A stretch of DNA of 64,000 bases from Litorivivens lipolytica (GTDB lineage Bacteria > Pseudomonadota > Gammaproteobacteria > Pseudomonadales > Spongiibacteraceae): positions 1,178,001-1,242,000 of the forward strand of contig NZ_JACHWY010000001.1 of assembly GCF_014191715.1 (NCBI RefSeq). Reading direction: 5' to 3'. Every line of letters starts with the position of its first letter. The stretch's first letter is position 1. The translations under genes were made by a program, and so were the position numbers. Below the pieces are notes generated by a model. It was not told the DNA's origin. It did not search any database and saw nothing but the letters and a program-made list of their open reading frames with translations. Positions 42,195-50,973 of this stretch are shown here, in pieces.

Positions 42195-43253
42195 TCAATC
42201 AGCGGCTCGCTGCTCTCGCTGCCGGAATTCCCCCGGCGTGGAGCCCGTCCACTTCTTGAAACAGCGATGAAACGCGCTGGGGTCAGTAAAGCCCATCAAC
42301 GCAGCAATGGCGTTGATAGAGAGTTCAGAATTGCTGAGGTAGTTGATTGCCGCGTCGCGGCGGCATTCATCTTTCAAAATCTGAAAGCTGGTGCCTTCTT
42401 TTTTCAGGCGACGACGCAGGGTGGGTGCCGACATATGGAGAGCCTGCGTAATGCGATCGAAACTGGGCGAGCCCTGACTGAAATCATGGCCGATCAGCGC
42501 ACGCACCCGAGCCACCAGGCCATTGTCCTTGCGCCCGTTGGAAAGCACCATCAACGGATAGGGCGCGGTCTTGAGGAACTTTTTCAGGGATTCCTCTGAT
42601 TGCACCAACGGGTAGTCGAGGAAACGACGGTGAAACAGAATTTCATCCCGATGCTGTCCGAACAGCACCGTGCAGCCAAACAGGCGCTCATACTTGCCAC
42701 GCCGTTCCTTATTTTCAGGCGCCAGGCGCGCAAAATGCACTTCGCTCAACTCAATGGGCGTACCGACCAGCCAACAATAGAAACGGTGCCAAATCGAGAG
42801 TCCATAGATGTCCGCGGCTTCCACCTCTGTCTCGGCTAACGAGCGATCGCGGGCACCGGAATAGCCTACCGAGGCCATCTCGCCTTCCAGATTAAAAACG
42901 ATCTGCGCCTCACTGCTGAAAAAGGTTCGGTAGAACTCGCAGGCGCGTTTTACTGCCTTACCGAGATTCTCACAGCTCAAAATGCAGTAGCACATCATCC
43001 GGAAAGCCCCGGGGGTTACACCACTCCCCTTCATCAGACCGAAGGTTTCATCCTGCAGCAGGCTCAGCACCTGCTGATACAGGCGGGTATACTGGATCGC
43101 AGAGATCTGTGGCTGGTAACCGGGCGATCGAGGCTCCATCGGATTAAAATCAATTCCCGCGACGTCGAGAATGGGGCGATAGTCGTATCCCCGCTCTTCA
43201 GCGAGGCTGAGCAGGGATTTCGCAAATTTCGTGGGAAGCGTGTCGGCGTCCAT
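42195..43253 (-). CDS. AraC-family regulator (OruR/PF12625-type)
   Basis: A 352-residue regulator of the same subgroup as the protein at 16381-17460: both have the FRxMCYxxxxCxxL segment in the N-terminal ligand domain and a C-terminal double helix-turn-helix (SAPTLRRRLKKEG and INAIAALMGFTDPSAFHRCFKKWTG). It lies upstream of the thiolase/FadB-type genes, so it probably activates them in response to a fatty-acid or steroid-derived ligand. The two regulators are about 26 kb apart and may answer related substrates. Confidence 0.9.
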   Translation of the reverse strand: MDADTLPTKFAKSLLSLAEERGYDYRPILDVAGIDFNPMEPRSPGYQPQISAIQYTRLYQQVLSLLQDETFGLMKGSGVTPGAFRMMCYCILSCENLGKAVKRACEFYRTFFSSEAQIVFNLEGEMASVGYSGARDRSLAETEVEAADIYGLSIWHRFYCWLVGTPIELSEVHFARLAPENKERRGKYERLFGCTVLFGQHRDEILFHRRFLDYPLVQSEESLKKFLKTAPYPLMVLSNGRKDNGLVARVRALIGHDFSQGSPSFDRITQALHMSAPTLRRRLKKEGTSFQILKDECRRDAAINYLSNSELSINAIAALMGFTDPSAFHRCFKKWTGSTPGEFRQREQRAAD

Positions 43254-43351
43254 TCAGTGGTCTGGTCGTCAATTTCGCAAGGGAAAGAAGCCGGTATCTT
43301 AACATTGCCCCGCGTTCTCTGCTAAGTTGGGGAAAAGCTCAGGTGACTAAA

Positions 43352-43984
43352 ATGAGTGATGCACGTTACGACATCATAATAACCGGCAAACTGCTCGACG
43401 GGACCAGCCAGAATCAGGCGTCATTGCGACTGGCCAAGCTGTTTAACACCAGTCCGAACCATGCCGCCCAGCTGGTTGACGGTAAAGCCCACCGGATCAA
43501 AAAGGCCGTGTCGGAAGACGTAGCCCGAAAGTTCAAGGGCGCACTGACCAAAGCCGGTCTGCAGACCGTCGCTAAACGCGTGGATGTGGATGCGCCTGCG
43601 GCAAGCGCCAGCACTCCGCCGCCCGATCAAGCCAGCAACGCGATTTCACTCGCCCCCGAAGGAACACCGGTTTTAACCGAGGGTGAACGTGAAAACGTAG
43701 TCGCCCCGGCGCTGGATCTATCCTCTTATAGTCTGGCTGAAATGGAACCCTGGGAGGGCGAAGAACGGCCAGCAATGCCGGAGCTCGATCCGCCGGATTT
43801 TGGGCTCGCCGAAGCCGGCGCCGTGATCGACACCCTGCCGGATACTCGCGAAAAACTGAACCCAGACACCAGCGCTCTGTCGCTGGATGAGCCCGGCGCA
43901 CGTCTAGGCGCCAAACCAAAACCCGCTCCACCGGCACCCGATACCGATCACATCAAGCTGGAAAAACGGAATCCCTTCTTATAG
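43352..43984 (+). CDS. Conserved-looking protein with an N-terminal small domain and disordered acidic tail
   Basis: A 210-residue protein of unknown function. The first ~75 residues (YDIIITGKLLDGTSQNQASL, AKLFNTSP, AHRIKKAVSEDVARKFKGAL) resemble a small proteobacterial domain with the pattern F.G.L..G......ANLAKLF....A..L.....V.IK......A.KY...L..AG, which I have seen at the N-terminus of RDD/DUF805-type proteins. From ~80 on it is rich in Pro, Glu, Asp and Ser, probably unstructured. I use the ATG at 43352 rather than GTG at 43343. It converges with the histidine kinase gene. No function proposed. Confidence 0.7.
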   Translation: MSDARYDIIITGKLLDGTSQNQASLRLAKLFNTSPNHAAQLVDGKAHRIKKAVSEDVARKFKGALTKAGLQTVAKRVDVDAPAASASTPPPDQASNAISLAPEGTPVLTEGERENVVAPALDLSSYSLAEMEPWEGEERPAMPELDPPDFGLAEAGAVIDTLPDTREKLNPDTSALSLDEPGARLGAKPKPAPPAPDTDHIKLEKRNPFL

Positions 43985-43993
43985 GCGAGCTTA

Positions 43994-45361
43994 TTATTGA
44001 ACGGGCATGCGCAGGCTGACGCGCAGACCGGGGAAATTGTCGGCCAGCTGCACACTGCCGCCATGCAGCTTCACCACCGCATTCACCAGACTCAGCCCCA
44101 GACCATTGCCGGGCTGTTGGCTGCGACTGGCTTCCACCCGGTAGAAACGCTGCAAGACCTTTTCGCGCTCCGCCGGCGACACACCGGGCCCGGAGTCTGA
44201 GACTTCAATAACGATCTGGTTCTGCTGCGCCCACAACCGCACCATGACCCTGCCACCGTCTGGAGTGTACTTGATGGCGTTGTCGACCAGATTGGCGATC
44301 GCTTGAAACAGCAGGTTTTTGTCTCCGCGGGTTGCGGGCACAGTCGCCAGATCGGTCTCGACCTGCTGCTCTTTTTCGAGTGCCAGCGGTTCGTAGAGCT
44401 CAATCACATCCAGCAGAATGGTTTTGATATCGATCTCAGTGAAGCCAGAGCGCGGATTGCCCGACTCCACCTGCGCAATCCTCAGCAGGGCACTGAACGT
44501 TGCGAGCAAACCGTCGGCTTCATCAATCAGGGCCTGAACCTTTTCCGGCTCGTTAGACGACTGCTGGAGGTCTGAGAGTTTATTGCGCAACCGCGTCAGC
44601 GGTGTGCGCAAATCATGGGCGATATTGTCGGATACCTGACGCATACCGAGCATTAATTGCTCAATCTTGTCGAGCATCTTATTCAGGTTGACCGCCATCC
44701 GCCGAAAATCACCGTGACTGTCGTGCAACTCCACGCGTTCTGTCAGATCGCCCGACATAATGCGGTTAAGGCTCTGGTTCATGTCATCGATACGCCGCAC
44801 CAGACGGCCGGCAACAATCGCACCACCAATAATCCCGAGAATGATGGTCGCGACCAATGATCGGGTAAGCGCACCACTGACCAGCTTCGCGCTGTTAATA
44901 ACGTCAGCATAATGTCGCGCCACCATCACGGTTTCGCCGGTAGGCAGCGTGCGTGAGCGCGCCACAAACTCGGTACCGACTTCGTCCCATTCTCCTGATA
45001 AGAGTTTCAGATCAAAACCCAACCAACCGTCGCGGTACTGTTTCGGATCAGGCCAACGATCAAGGTTACCCGCGATAGGTTCATAATTTTCGTCGACAAC
45101 CAGAAAGAAAAAGCGGATCAGGCGATCCGGCCCGGCGTGGACATCCACAAACTTTTCAACGGCGCTGGCACCACCTTCCTGATAGGTTTCGGTGAGTGCA
45201 TCCAGTTCCTGCTGAATCGTGTTGTGTACCTGAGTGAAATAGTCACGGGAAATCAGCGTGTAGATCGCCGCGAGAACGAGAAAGACCGTAATACTTAGCC
45301 CGGCCACATAGCCGGACATAAAGCGGAAGGTGAAACTGCTGAATATTTTACTGAGGATCAT
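43994..45361 (-). CDS. Membrane sensor histidine kinase
   Basis: A 455-residue kinase: an N-terminal membrane helix (about 15-37), a periplasmic sensor of about 130 residues, a second helix (ATIILGIIGGAIVAG, about 172-187), a HAMP region, a HisKA domain with the phosphoaccepting His in NIAHDLRTPLTRLR and a HATPase domain (LVDNAIKYTPDGG, DSGPGVS, GNGLGLSLV). It pairs with the OmpR-type regulator whose gene overlaps its start by 14 bases. The signal is unknown. Confidence 0.93.
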   Translation of the reverse strand: MILSKIFSSFTFRFMSGYVAGLSITVFLVLAAIYTLISRDYFTQVHNTIQQELDALTETYQEGGASAVEKFVDVHAGPDRLIRFFFLVVDENYEPIAGNLDRWPDPKQYRDGWLGFDLKLLSGEWDEVGTEFVARSRTLPTGETVMVARHYADVINSAKLVSGALTRSLVATIILGIIGGAIVAGRLVRRIDDMNQSLNRIMSGDLTERVELHDSHGDFRRMAVNLNKMLDKIEQLMLGMRQVSDNIAHDLRTPLTRLRNKLSDLQQSSNEPEKVQALIDEADGLLATFSALLRIAQVESGNPRSGFTEIDIKTILLDVIELYEPLALEKEQQVETDLATVPATRGDKNLLFQAIANLVDNAIKYTPDGGRVMVRLWAQQNQIVIEVSDSGPGVSPAEREKVLQRFYRVEASRSQQPGNGLGLSLVNAVVKLHGGSVQLADNFPGLRVSLRMPVQ

Positions 45362-46025
45362 CCAGCATGTATCCGGCGCCGCGTACGGTAGTCAGCAATT
45401 GCTTTTCGAAGCCTTTATCAATCTTCTGGCGCAGACGACTGATATGCACATCAATGACGTTAGTCTGCGGATCAAAGTGATAGTCCCAGACATTTTCCAG
45501 CAACATAGTGCGGGTCACAACCTGACCGGCATGACGCATCAGGTATTCAAGCAGCTTGTATTCACGCGGCTGGAGATTAAATACCTCACCGGCTCGCGTC
45601 ACTTTATGAGCCAATAGGTCCATCTCCAGATCGCCCACCTTGAGCCGTGTCTGGGTCGCCGTGGATTCCTGACGTCGCAGCACCGCCTCAATGCGCGCCA
45701 GCAGCTCGGCAAAGGCAAAGGGTTTGACCAGATAGTCGTCGCCGCCCGCCTTGAGACCTTTCACCCGGTCGTCCACATCACCGAGTGCGCTGAGAATAAG
45801 CACCGGCGTGGTGTTATTTGAGGCGCGAAGCGTCTGAATAATGGTGAGACCATCCACATGGGGCAGCATGCGATCGACGATAGCTACGTCGTAGTTTTCT
45901 GTGGTCGCTTTTACCAGGCCGACTTTACCGTCGGCGGCATGGTCTACATTAAATCCACTTTCCTTGAGGCCTTTGACAATGTAGTCCGCCACCGTGGCGT
46001 CATCTTCAATTACCAGAACACGCAT
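45348..46025 (-). CDS. OmpR/PhoB-family response regulator
   Basis: A 225-residue regulator. The receiver domain has the acidic pair in VIEDD, the phosphoacceptor Asp in VAIVDRMLP (about residue 51) and Lys in YLVKPF. The C-terminal winged helix (LQPREYKLLEYLMRHAGQVV, NVIDVHISRLRQKID, VRGAGYML) binds DNA. I use the ATG at 46025, preceded by AGGA; the frame extends upstream to 46082 without support. It overlaps the kinase gene by 14 bases and together they form one two-component system. It somewhat resembles CopR/CusR-type regulators, not enough to name a signal. Confidence 0.94.
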   Translation of the reverse strand: MRVLVIEDDATVADYIVKGLKESGFNVDHAADGKVGLVKATTENYDVAIVDRMLPHVDGLTIIQTLRASNNTTPVLILSALGDVDDRVKGLKAGGDDYLVKPFAFAELLARIEAVLRRQESTATQTRLKVGDLEMDLLAHKVTRAGEVFNLQPREYKLLEYLMRHAGQVVTRTMLLENVWDYHFDPQTNVIDVHISRLRQKIDKGFEKQLLTTVRGAGYMLDDPQ

Positions 46026-46227
46026 GCGCAGATCCTGTTGGGTCTTATTGGAATAGCCACCATCACGAGGGCGAAAACTCACAGTGACGGCGCGATTTGA
46101 AGCGAGATTAGCACTAAACCGCAGTCGGTGTCAGCGCTCGCCCACCGCCATTACACGATCGTAAGCCTGACGGTGGATCATGCTACAATGCGCGCCGCAA
46201 ATTCAGACACGAGATCAGCCCTTCGCC

Positions 46228-46725
46228 ATGACCAATGCCACTACCGAACAGCCTCTGGTGCCTGCCGGTGTTCTGCCCCGACTGATGGCCATGCTTTACG
46301 ATGCCATGCTGCTGTTCGCCCTGCTCTGCATGGCGACCCTGCTGGCGGTAATGGTGATGGGCAAACTGGACCCGAACATTCCGGAAGCCAGCAGCAAGGT
46401 CATGCACGAAGCTGACCCGCTATTGGCCGGACTGGGTTTCCAGCTTTATCTGGTGGCCGTGGTTATTGGCTTCTACTGCCTGTTCTGGCGTAAGAATGGT
46501 CAGACACTGGGAATGCAGGCATGGCGTATTCAGGTGCAGACCCAACACGGTGACAAGCCCGGCTGGCTGCGCTGTATCGCTCGCTGTCTGGCGGCGGTGA
46601 TTTCCATTGCTCCGGGTTTTCTCGGCTATTTCTGGATCTGGATCGACAGGGAAAACTGCAGTTGGCACGACCGACTGACGGGTACACGCGTAATGCGCCT
46701 GCCCAAAAAAGCGAAAAAGGGCTAG
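46228..46725 (+). CDS. RDD-family membrane protein
   Basis: A 165-residue protein of the RDD family. LPRLMAMLYDAMLLFALLC is the Arg-Asp-type first helix (here R..A..YDA), a second helix is FQLYLVAVVIGFYCLFW, followed by the characteristic KNGQTLGMQAWRI, and WIWIDRENCSWHDRLTGT near the end. RDD proteins are small inner-membrane proteins of uncertain role, some proposed to be transporters. I use the ATG at 46228. Its end overlaps lptG by four bases on the opposite strand. Confidence 0.9.
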   Translation: MTNATTEQPLVPAGVLPRLMAMLYDAMLLFALLCMATLLAVMVMGKLDPNIPEASSKVMHEADPLLAGLGFQLYLVAVVIGFYCLFWRKNGQTLGMQAWRIQVQTQHGDKPGWLRCIARCLAAVISIAPGFLGYFWIWIDRENCSWHDRLTGTRVMRLPKKAKKG

Positions 46726-47783
46726 ACCCGGCGCATCATCATGGCCGCCCCAAACAGTAGGCACAGACCGATGGGAATGAGGGTGGCCACCAAGGGCTCG
46801 AAGCCAAACACCAGACTGGCGGGGCCAAGCATGTCCTGCATGGTGCGAAAGACAATTCCCACCATCACCCCGGTGAACACGCGAAAGCCCATCGTCACCT
46901 GACGCAAGGGCCCAAACACAAACGAAATCGCCACCAGCACCAAGGCCAGTATGGCCAGCGGCTGCAGGATTTTCTGCCAAAAGGCGAGCTCGTATTCCGC
47001 CGCGCTTACCCCCTGCTCCTGCAGGTAATTTGCGTAGCGCCAAATACCGCTGATGGACAGATCACTCGGTTCCAGCACCAGTATATTCAGCAATTCAGGT
47101 GTCAATTCGGTATCCCAGGCGCGCTGGGAATACAGCTCTTTGGTAGCGCCCTCTGACGAGAAATAGGACACCGAACCTTCTTCCAGCAGCCATTTGCCGG
47201 CACTGAAACTGGCGCGTTCGGCGTAGAGCACCTGCTGTAGTTCCCGTCCCTCGCCAAACTGATATACCACCACGCCGTGGAGAATACCGCCCGCCTCTAC
47301 GGCGTTAAAGTGCATATAGCTGTCGCCCTCGCGGTGCCACATACCATATTCGGAATGCACCTTACCCTCTTCCTGCAGCGCAATGGCGCGACCGCTTTCC
47401 GCGATCTGCTGAAAGCGGGGTGCCACAAACTCGGCAATACACAAACCCAACAGAGTCAGCATCAGCGCCGGCTTGATCACCGACCAGACCAAGCGCCGGG
47501 TGCTGATACCCGCCGCGCGCATAACGACCAGTTCGCTCGTCCCCGCCAGCGAACCCAAGCCCGCCAGACAGCCAACCAGTGCCGCAAAGGGTAGATATTC
47601 GTAGAGACTGGAAGGCGTGGTCAGCAAGACATACTTGGCGACGCGAAGGAAGGTGTAGTCTTCACTGACATCTTCGAGTTCATCGATTAAAGCCGTGAGC
47701 AAATCAATACCGACAATGACCAGCAGCACCAGCAGAATGGCAGCTGTGACCGTTCGTCCAACATAGGCATCCAGCTTGATCAT
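46722..47783 (-). CDS. lptG: LPS export permease LptG
   Basis: A 353-residue permease of the LptBFG transporter that pulls lipopolysaccharide from the inner membrane. Membrane helices surround a periplasmic beta-jellyroll (about 130-260). The cytoplasmic coupling segment SELVVMRAAGISTRRLVW is typical. It overlaps lptF by four bases and follows it. RDD gene on the opposite strand overlaps its stop. Confidence 0.95.
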   Translation of the reverse strand: MIKLDAYVGRTVTAAILLVLLVIVGIDLLTALIDELEDVSEDYTFLRVAKYVLLTTPSSLYEYLPFAALVGCLAGLGSLAGTSELVVMRAAGISTRRLVWSVIKPALMLTLLGLCIAEFVAPRFQQIAESGRAIALQEEGKVHSEYGMWHREGDSYMHFNAVEAGGILHGVVVYQFGEGRELQQVLYAERASFSAGKWLLEEGSVSYFSSEGATKELYSQRAWDTELTPELLNILVLEPSDLSISGIWRYANYLQEQGVSAAEYELAFWQKILQPLAILALVLVAISFVFGPLRQVTMGFRVFTGVMVGIVFRTMQDMLGPASLVFGFEPLVATLIPIGLCLLFGAAMMMRRV

Positions 47784-48880
47784 GTGGCTGCCCTCGCTCG
47801 CCAGCGTCGCAACCAGTCAGGGCCCAGCAGCAACAGCAAGCCAAACAACAGAAAGCCGACGTGAATACCCCAAAGTCCGGGCAATACCGGCAGATCACCC
47901 TTAGCCAAACCTTCACGCCCGGCATTCAAGGCAATCAGATACAGCATGTAAAGCATAAAGGCCGGAAACATTTTTGAATAACGGCCGCTGCGATGATCGG
48001 TTTTACTCAAGGCCACCGCCAGCAGCGCCACCACCGGCACCAGCAGCGCCAGCGACAGGCGCCACTGCAAAGCGGCGCGATCTTCAAGTCGATCCGAAGC
48101 CCACAATTCGCCAGTACTTTTACCATCAGCAGCCTTTCGCCCCCGGCTCTGGGTTTTATCCTGCAGCCATTGCCCGTAGCGCTCGAAGCGCGCCACCTGA
48201 TAGTCCAGCTCGCCCGGTTCGCCCACGTAGCGAACGCCGTTATCCAGAACCAGATAGCGCTGGCCGCTGCGCTCATCGAGTTCAAAAAAGCCCTGGTCCG
48301 CACCGATAACCGCAATCAGGTCCCGCCCCTTGTCGGTTTCCATAGGCTGGGCAATAAACACCCCTGACATACCATCGTTGTCGCGATTGAGCTTTTCTAT
48401 ATAGGTGACCCGGCCACTGCGCTCGTCGAGTCGAAACCGCGCTTCAACCGCTGCGCGCAAGCCCTCTGAGGCTTTACTCTCGACAATCAAGGCTTCATAG
48501 GCGCGAATCCCGGCGGGGGTAATCACGGTACTGAGCAGGCCGACACCGACGGTGACCAGCAGGATGGGCGCCGCTGCCAACTTCAGCAGCTGTAGCCGGC
48601 TGATACCACAGGCATTCATCACCGCCACTTCCGAATCGACGTACAGCCGGCCGTAACTGAGCAAAATGCCAATAAACATGCCCAGCGGCAGTATCACCTC
48701 AAGAAAGTTTGGCAGACGATAGAGCATGATCAAAAACAGAAAATCTGGCGCCAGTTCACCGGCGGCCACATCGGCCAGATATTTGATCAGACGACCGCTC
48801 ATAATGATCACCAACAGAATGAAGGTGACGGCAAACATCGACTTGAGCAATTCACTGGCAATGTAGCGGTAAAGAATCAA
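47780..48880 (-). CDS. lptF: LPS export permease LptF
   Basis: A 366-residue permease, partner of LptG. It begins ILYRYIASELLKSMFAV and has the coupling helix SEVAVMNACGISRLQLLK, with three N-terminal and three C-terminal membrane helices around the periplasmic jellyroll. It diverges from pepA, the usual gammaproteobacterial order; the ~108-base gap contains an inverted repeat (GGGCAC at 48915, GTGCCC at 48933) that may be shared regulatory DNA. Confidence 0.95.
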   Translation of the reverse strand: MILYRYIASELLKSMFAVTFILLVIIMSGRLIKYLADVAAGELAPDFLFLIMLYRLPNFLEVILPLGMFIGILLSYGRLYVDSEVAVMNACGISRLQLLKLAAAPILLVTVGVGLLSTVITPAGIRAYEALIVESKASEGLRAAVEARFRLDERSGRVTYIEKLNRDNDGMSGVFIAQPMETDKGRDLIAVIGADQGFFELDERSGQRYLVLDNGVRYVGEPGELDYQVARFERYGQWLQDKTQSRGRKAADGKSTGELWASDRLEDRAALQWRLSLALLVPVVALLAVALSKTDHRSGRYSKMFPAFMLYMLYLIALNAGREGLAKGDLPVLPGLWGIHVGFLLFGLLLLLGPDWLRRWRARAAT

Positions 48881-48988
48881 GACAGCTTAACCCTGTGAAA
48901 CTTTCCTGATGATGGGGCACGCAGTACACTGTGTGCCCAGTAAAACGCATCATTATCCTTACTTTGCACCCACTTCGCGAGGCCAAAC

Positions 48989-50446
48989 ATGCAAATCAGC
49001 CTGAAAGCCCCTTCGACCCTTAGTCGCCAGAAGAGCGCCTGCCTTGTTCTGCCGCTTACAGCAGATGATCTCAAGGCCCTGCCCGGCGATGCGGCGCTGA
49101 ACAGTGCGATCGAACGGGTTACTCAACGCGGTGACTTTGCAGCCAAGCTAGCCCAGACCCTGATGTTGCCTTGGTGCGACGGTGTCAGCGCGGAGCGGAT
49201 ATTGCTGGTGGGCCTGGGCGAAGCCGATAGCGTCGATGCGAAAAGCTATGACAAGACGGCAAGCGCGCTGTTCAACGCCCTCAAGGCGCACAAACTCAGC
49301 GACGCTGCGGTAGTAATCAACAGCCGCGTATTAGGCAGCGAAGCTCAAATCAGCGCGCTGGCGCGACTGGCTGAAACCAGTGCTTACCAATACACAACCT
49401 CTCTAAGCAAGAAAGCCGACCCCGGCTTGAAAAAACTGAACCTGCTGACCGCCAACAATGCCTCTGCCAAAAAAGCACTGGCCCAAGGTCAGGCTGTCGG
49501 CAAGGGCATCAACGTCGCTCGCCAGCTGGGCAACCTGCCCGGCAACTACTGCACACCGAGCTTTCTGGCAAAAGAAGCCAAAGCGTTGGGCCGGAAAAGC
49601 GACAAGCTGAAAGTCAGCGTGCTGGAAGAAAAGAAAATGCGCGAGCTGGGCATGGGCTCGCTACTGTCGGTTACTGCTGGTTCCGAAGAGCCCGCCAAGC
49701 TGATTGTGATGGAATATCAGGGTGGCAAAAAATCCGACAAGCCCCAGGTACTGGTCGGCAAGGGCATTACCTTTGACAGCGGCGGCATCAGCATCAAACC
49801 GGGCGCCAAAATGGATGAAATGAAGTTCGACATGTGCGGCGCTGCCAGCGTGATGGGCGCCATGACTGCCGTCACCGAGCTGGGCCTGCCGATAAATGTG
49901 GTCGGCATCATCGCCGCCGCCGAAAATCTACCCAGCGGGCGCGCCACTAAACCCGGTGACGTTGTGACCAGCATGTCAGGCCAGACCATTGAAGTGCTTA
50001 ACACCGACGCCGAGGGCCGTCTTGTGCTGTGTGACGCCCTGACCTATTCCGAGCGTTTCAAACCCGCAGCGGTGATCGATATCGCCACGCTCACTGGCGC
50101 CTGCGTTGTGGCGCTGGGCAAACACGCCAGCGGCCTCTACAGCAACGACGATGCCTTTGCGGAAAAACTGCTGGATGCGGGCGAGCGCAGCGGCGATCGT
50201 GCCTGGCATATGCCACTGTGGGACGAATACCAGGGCCAGCTGGATTCCAATTTTGCCGATATCGCCAATATCGGCGGCCCGGAAGCGGGCAGCGTCACTG
50301 CCGCCTGCTTCCTGTCGCGCTTCACCAAGAATATGACCTGGGCCCACCTCGACATTGCCGGCACTGCCTGGCTGTCCGCCCCGAAAGGCGCCACAGGTCG
50401 CCCGGTTGGCCTGTTGATGCAATACCTGCTCGATTGCGCGAGCTGA
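48989..50446 (+). CDS. pepA: Leucyl aminopeptidase PepA (M17)
   Basis: A 485-residue cytosolic aminopeptidase. The M17 active site is complete: GKGITFDSGGISIKPG (metal-binding Lys and Asp), MKFDMCGAASV and the signature NTDAEGRLVL. It removes N-terminal leucine and other residues from peptides; PepA also acts as a DNA-binding protein in E. coli. It is followed after one base by holC and then valS, a classical gammaproteobacterial cluster. Confidence 0.97.
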   Translation: MQISLKAPSTLSRQKSACLVLPLTADDLKALPGDAALNSAIERVTQRGDFAAKLAQTLMLPWCDGVSAERILLVGLGEADSVDAKSYDKTASALFNALKAHKLSDAAVVINSRVLGSEAQISALARLAETSAYQYTTSLSKKADPGLKKLNLLTANNASAKKALAQGQAVGKGINVARQLGNLPGNYCTPSFLAKEAKALGRKSDKLKVSVLEEKKMRELGMGSLLSVTAGSEEPAKLIVMEYQGGKKSDKPQVLVGKGITFDSGGISIKPGAKMDEMKFDMCGAASVMGAMTAVTELGLPINVVGIIAAAENLPSGRATKPGDVVTSMSGQTIEVLNTDAEGRLVLCDALTYSERFKPAAVIDIATLTGACVVALGKHASGLYSNDDAFAEKLLDAGERSGDRAWHMPLWDEYQGQLDSNFADIANIGGPEAGSVTAACFLSRFTKNMTWAHLDIAGTAWLSAPKGATGRPVGLLMQYLLDCAS

Positions 50447-50447
50447 T

Positions 50448-50870
50448 ATGACGCAGGTCGATTTCTACATTCTCCAGTCGGCCCAGCCGCAAGATGCCCT
50501 GCTCTACGGCTGCCGGCTGGCGGAAAAGGCCCACAAACGCGGCATGTCGATCTACCTGCACTGCGCCGACGAGGCGCAGGGACGGATGGTCGATGACCTT
50601 CTCTGGAGTTTTTCGCCCCAGAGTTTTGTGCCTCACGCCCTGAAATCCGCAGGCACTGACGACAGCATGGTGATTGCCTGGGACAAGGAAGCGCCTCAGG
50701 GCGGCGACCTGTTTATCAATTTCGCCCCCGAAATCCCGGACTTTTTCAGCCGTTTTGCAAGGCTCGGAGAGATTGTCTGTCAGGCCAATGACTGGCTCGC
50801 ACCCAGTCGTGACCGCTACCGCTTTTACAAAGATCGCGGCTACCCGCTCAATACCCACAAGATCGCCTGA
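50448..50870 (+). CDS. holC: DNA polymerase III subunit chi
   Basis: A 140-residue HolC: it starts TQVDFYILQS, has ALLYGCRLAEKAHKRGM, LLWSFSPQSFVPH and, near the end, RYRFYKDRGYPLNTHK. Chi links the clamp-loader complex to single-strand binding protein during replication. It begins one base after the pepA stop codon and lies 103 bases before valS; TATAAT at 50911-50916 in that gap is a possible -10 for valS. Confidence 0.95.
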   Translation: MTQVDFYILQSAQPQDALLYGCRLAEKAHKRGMSIYLHCADEAQGRMVDDLLWSFSPQSFVPHALKSAGTDDSMVIAWDKEAPQGGDLFINFAPEIPDFFSRFARLGEIVCQANDWLAPSRDRYRFYKDRGYPLNTHKIA

Positions 50871-50973
50871 TTACACAGGCATCGCCGGTGGCCTCACCAG
50901 GCAATTCCAGTATAATTGACCGCCTTTTACGCACGGTTGCCGCCGTTCCCCTCACGTTGTAACGATTGGATTT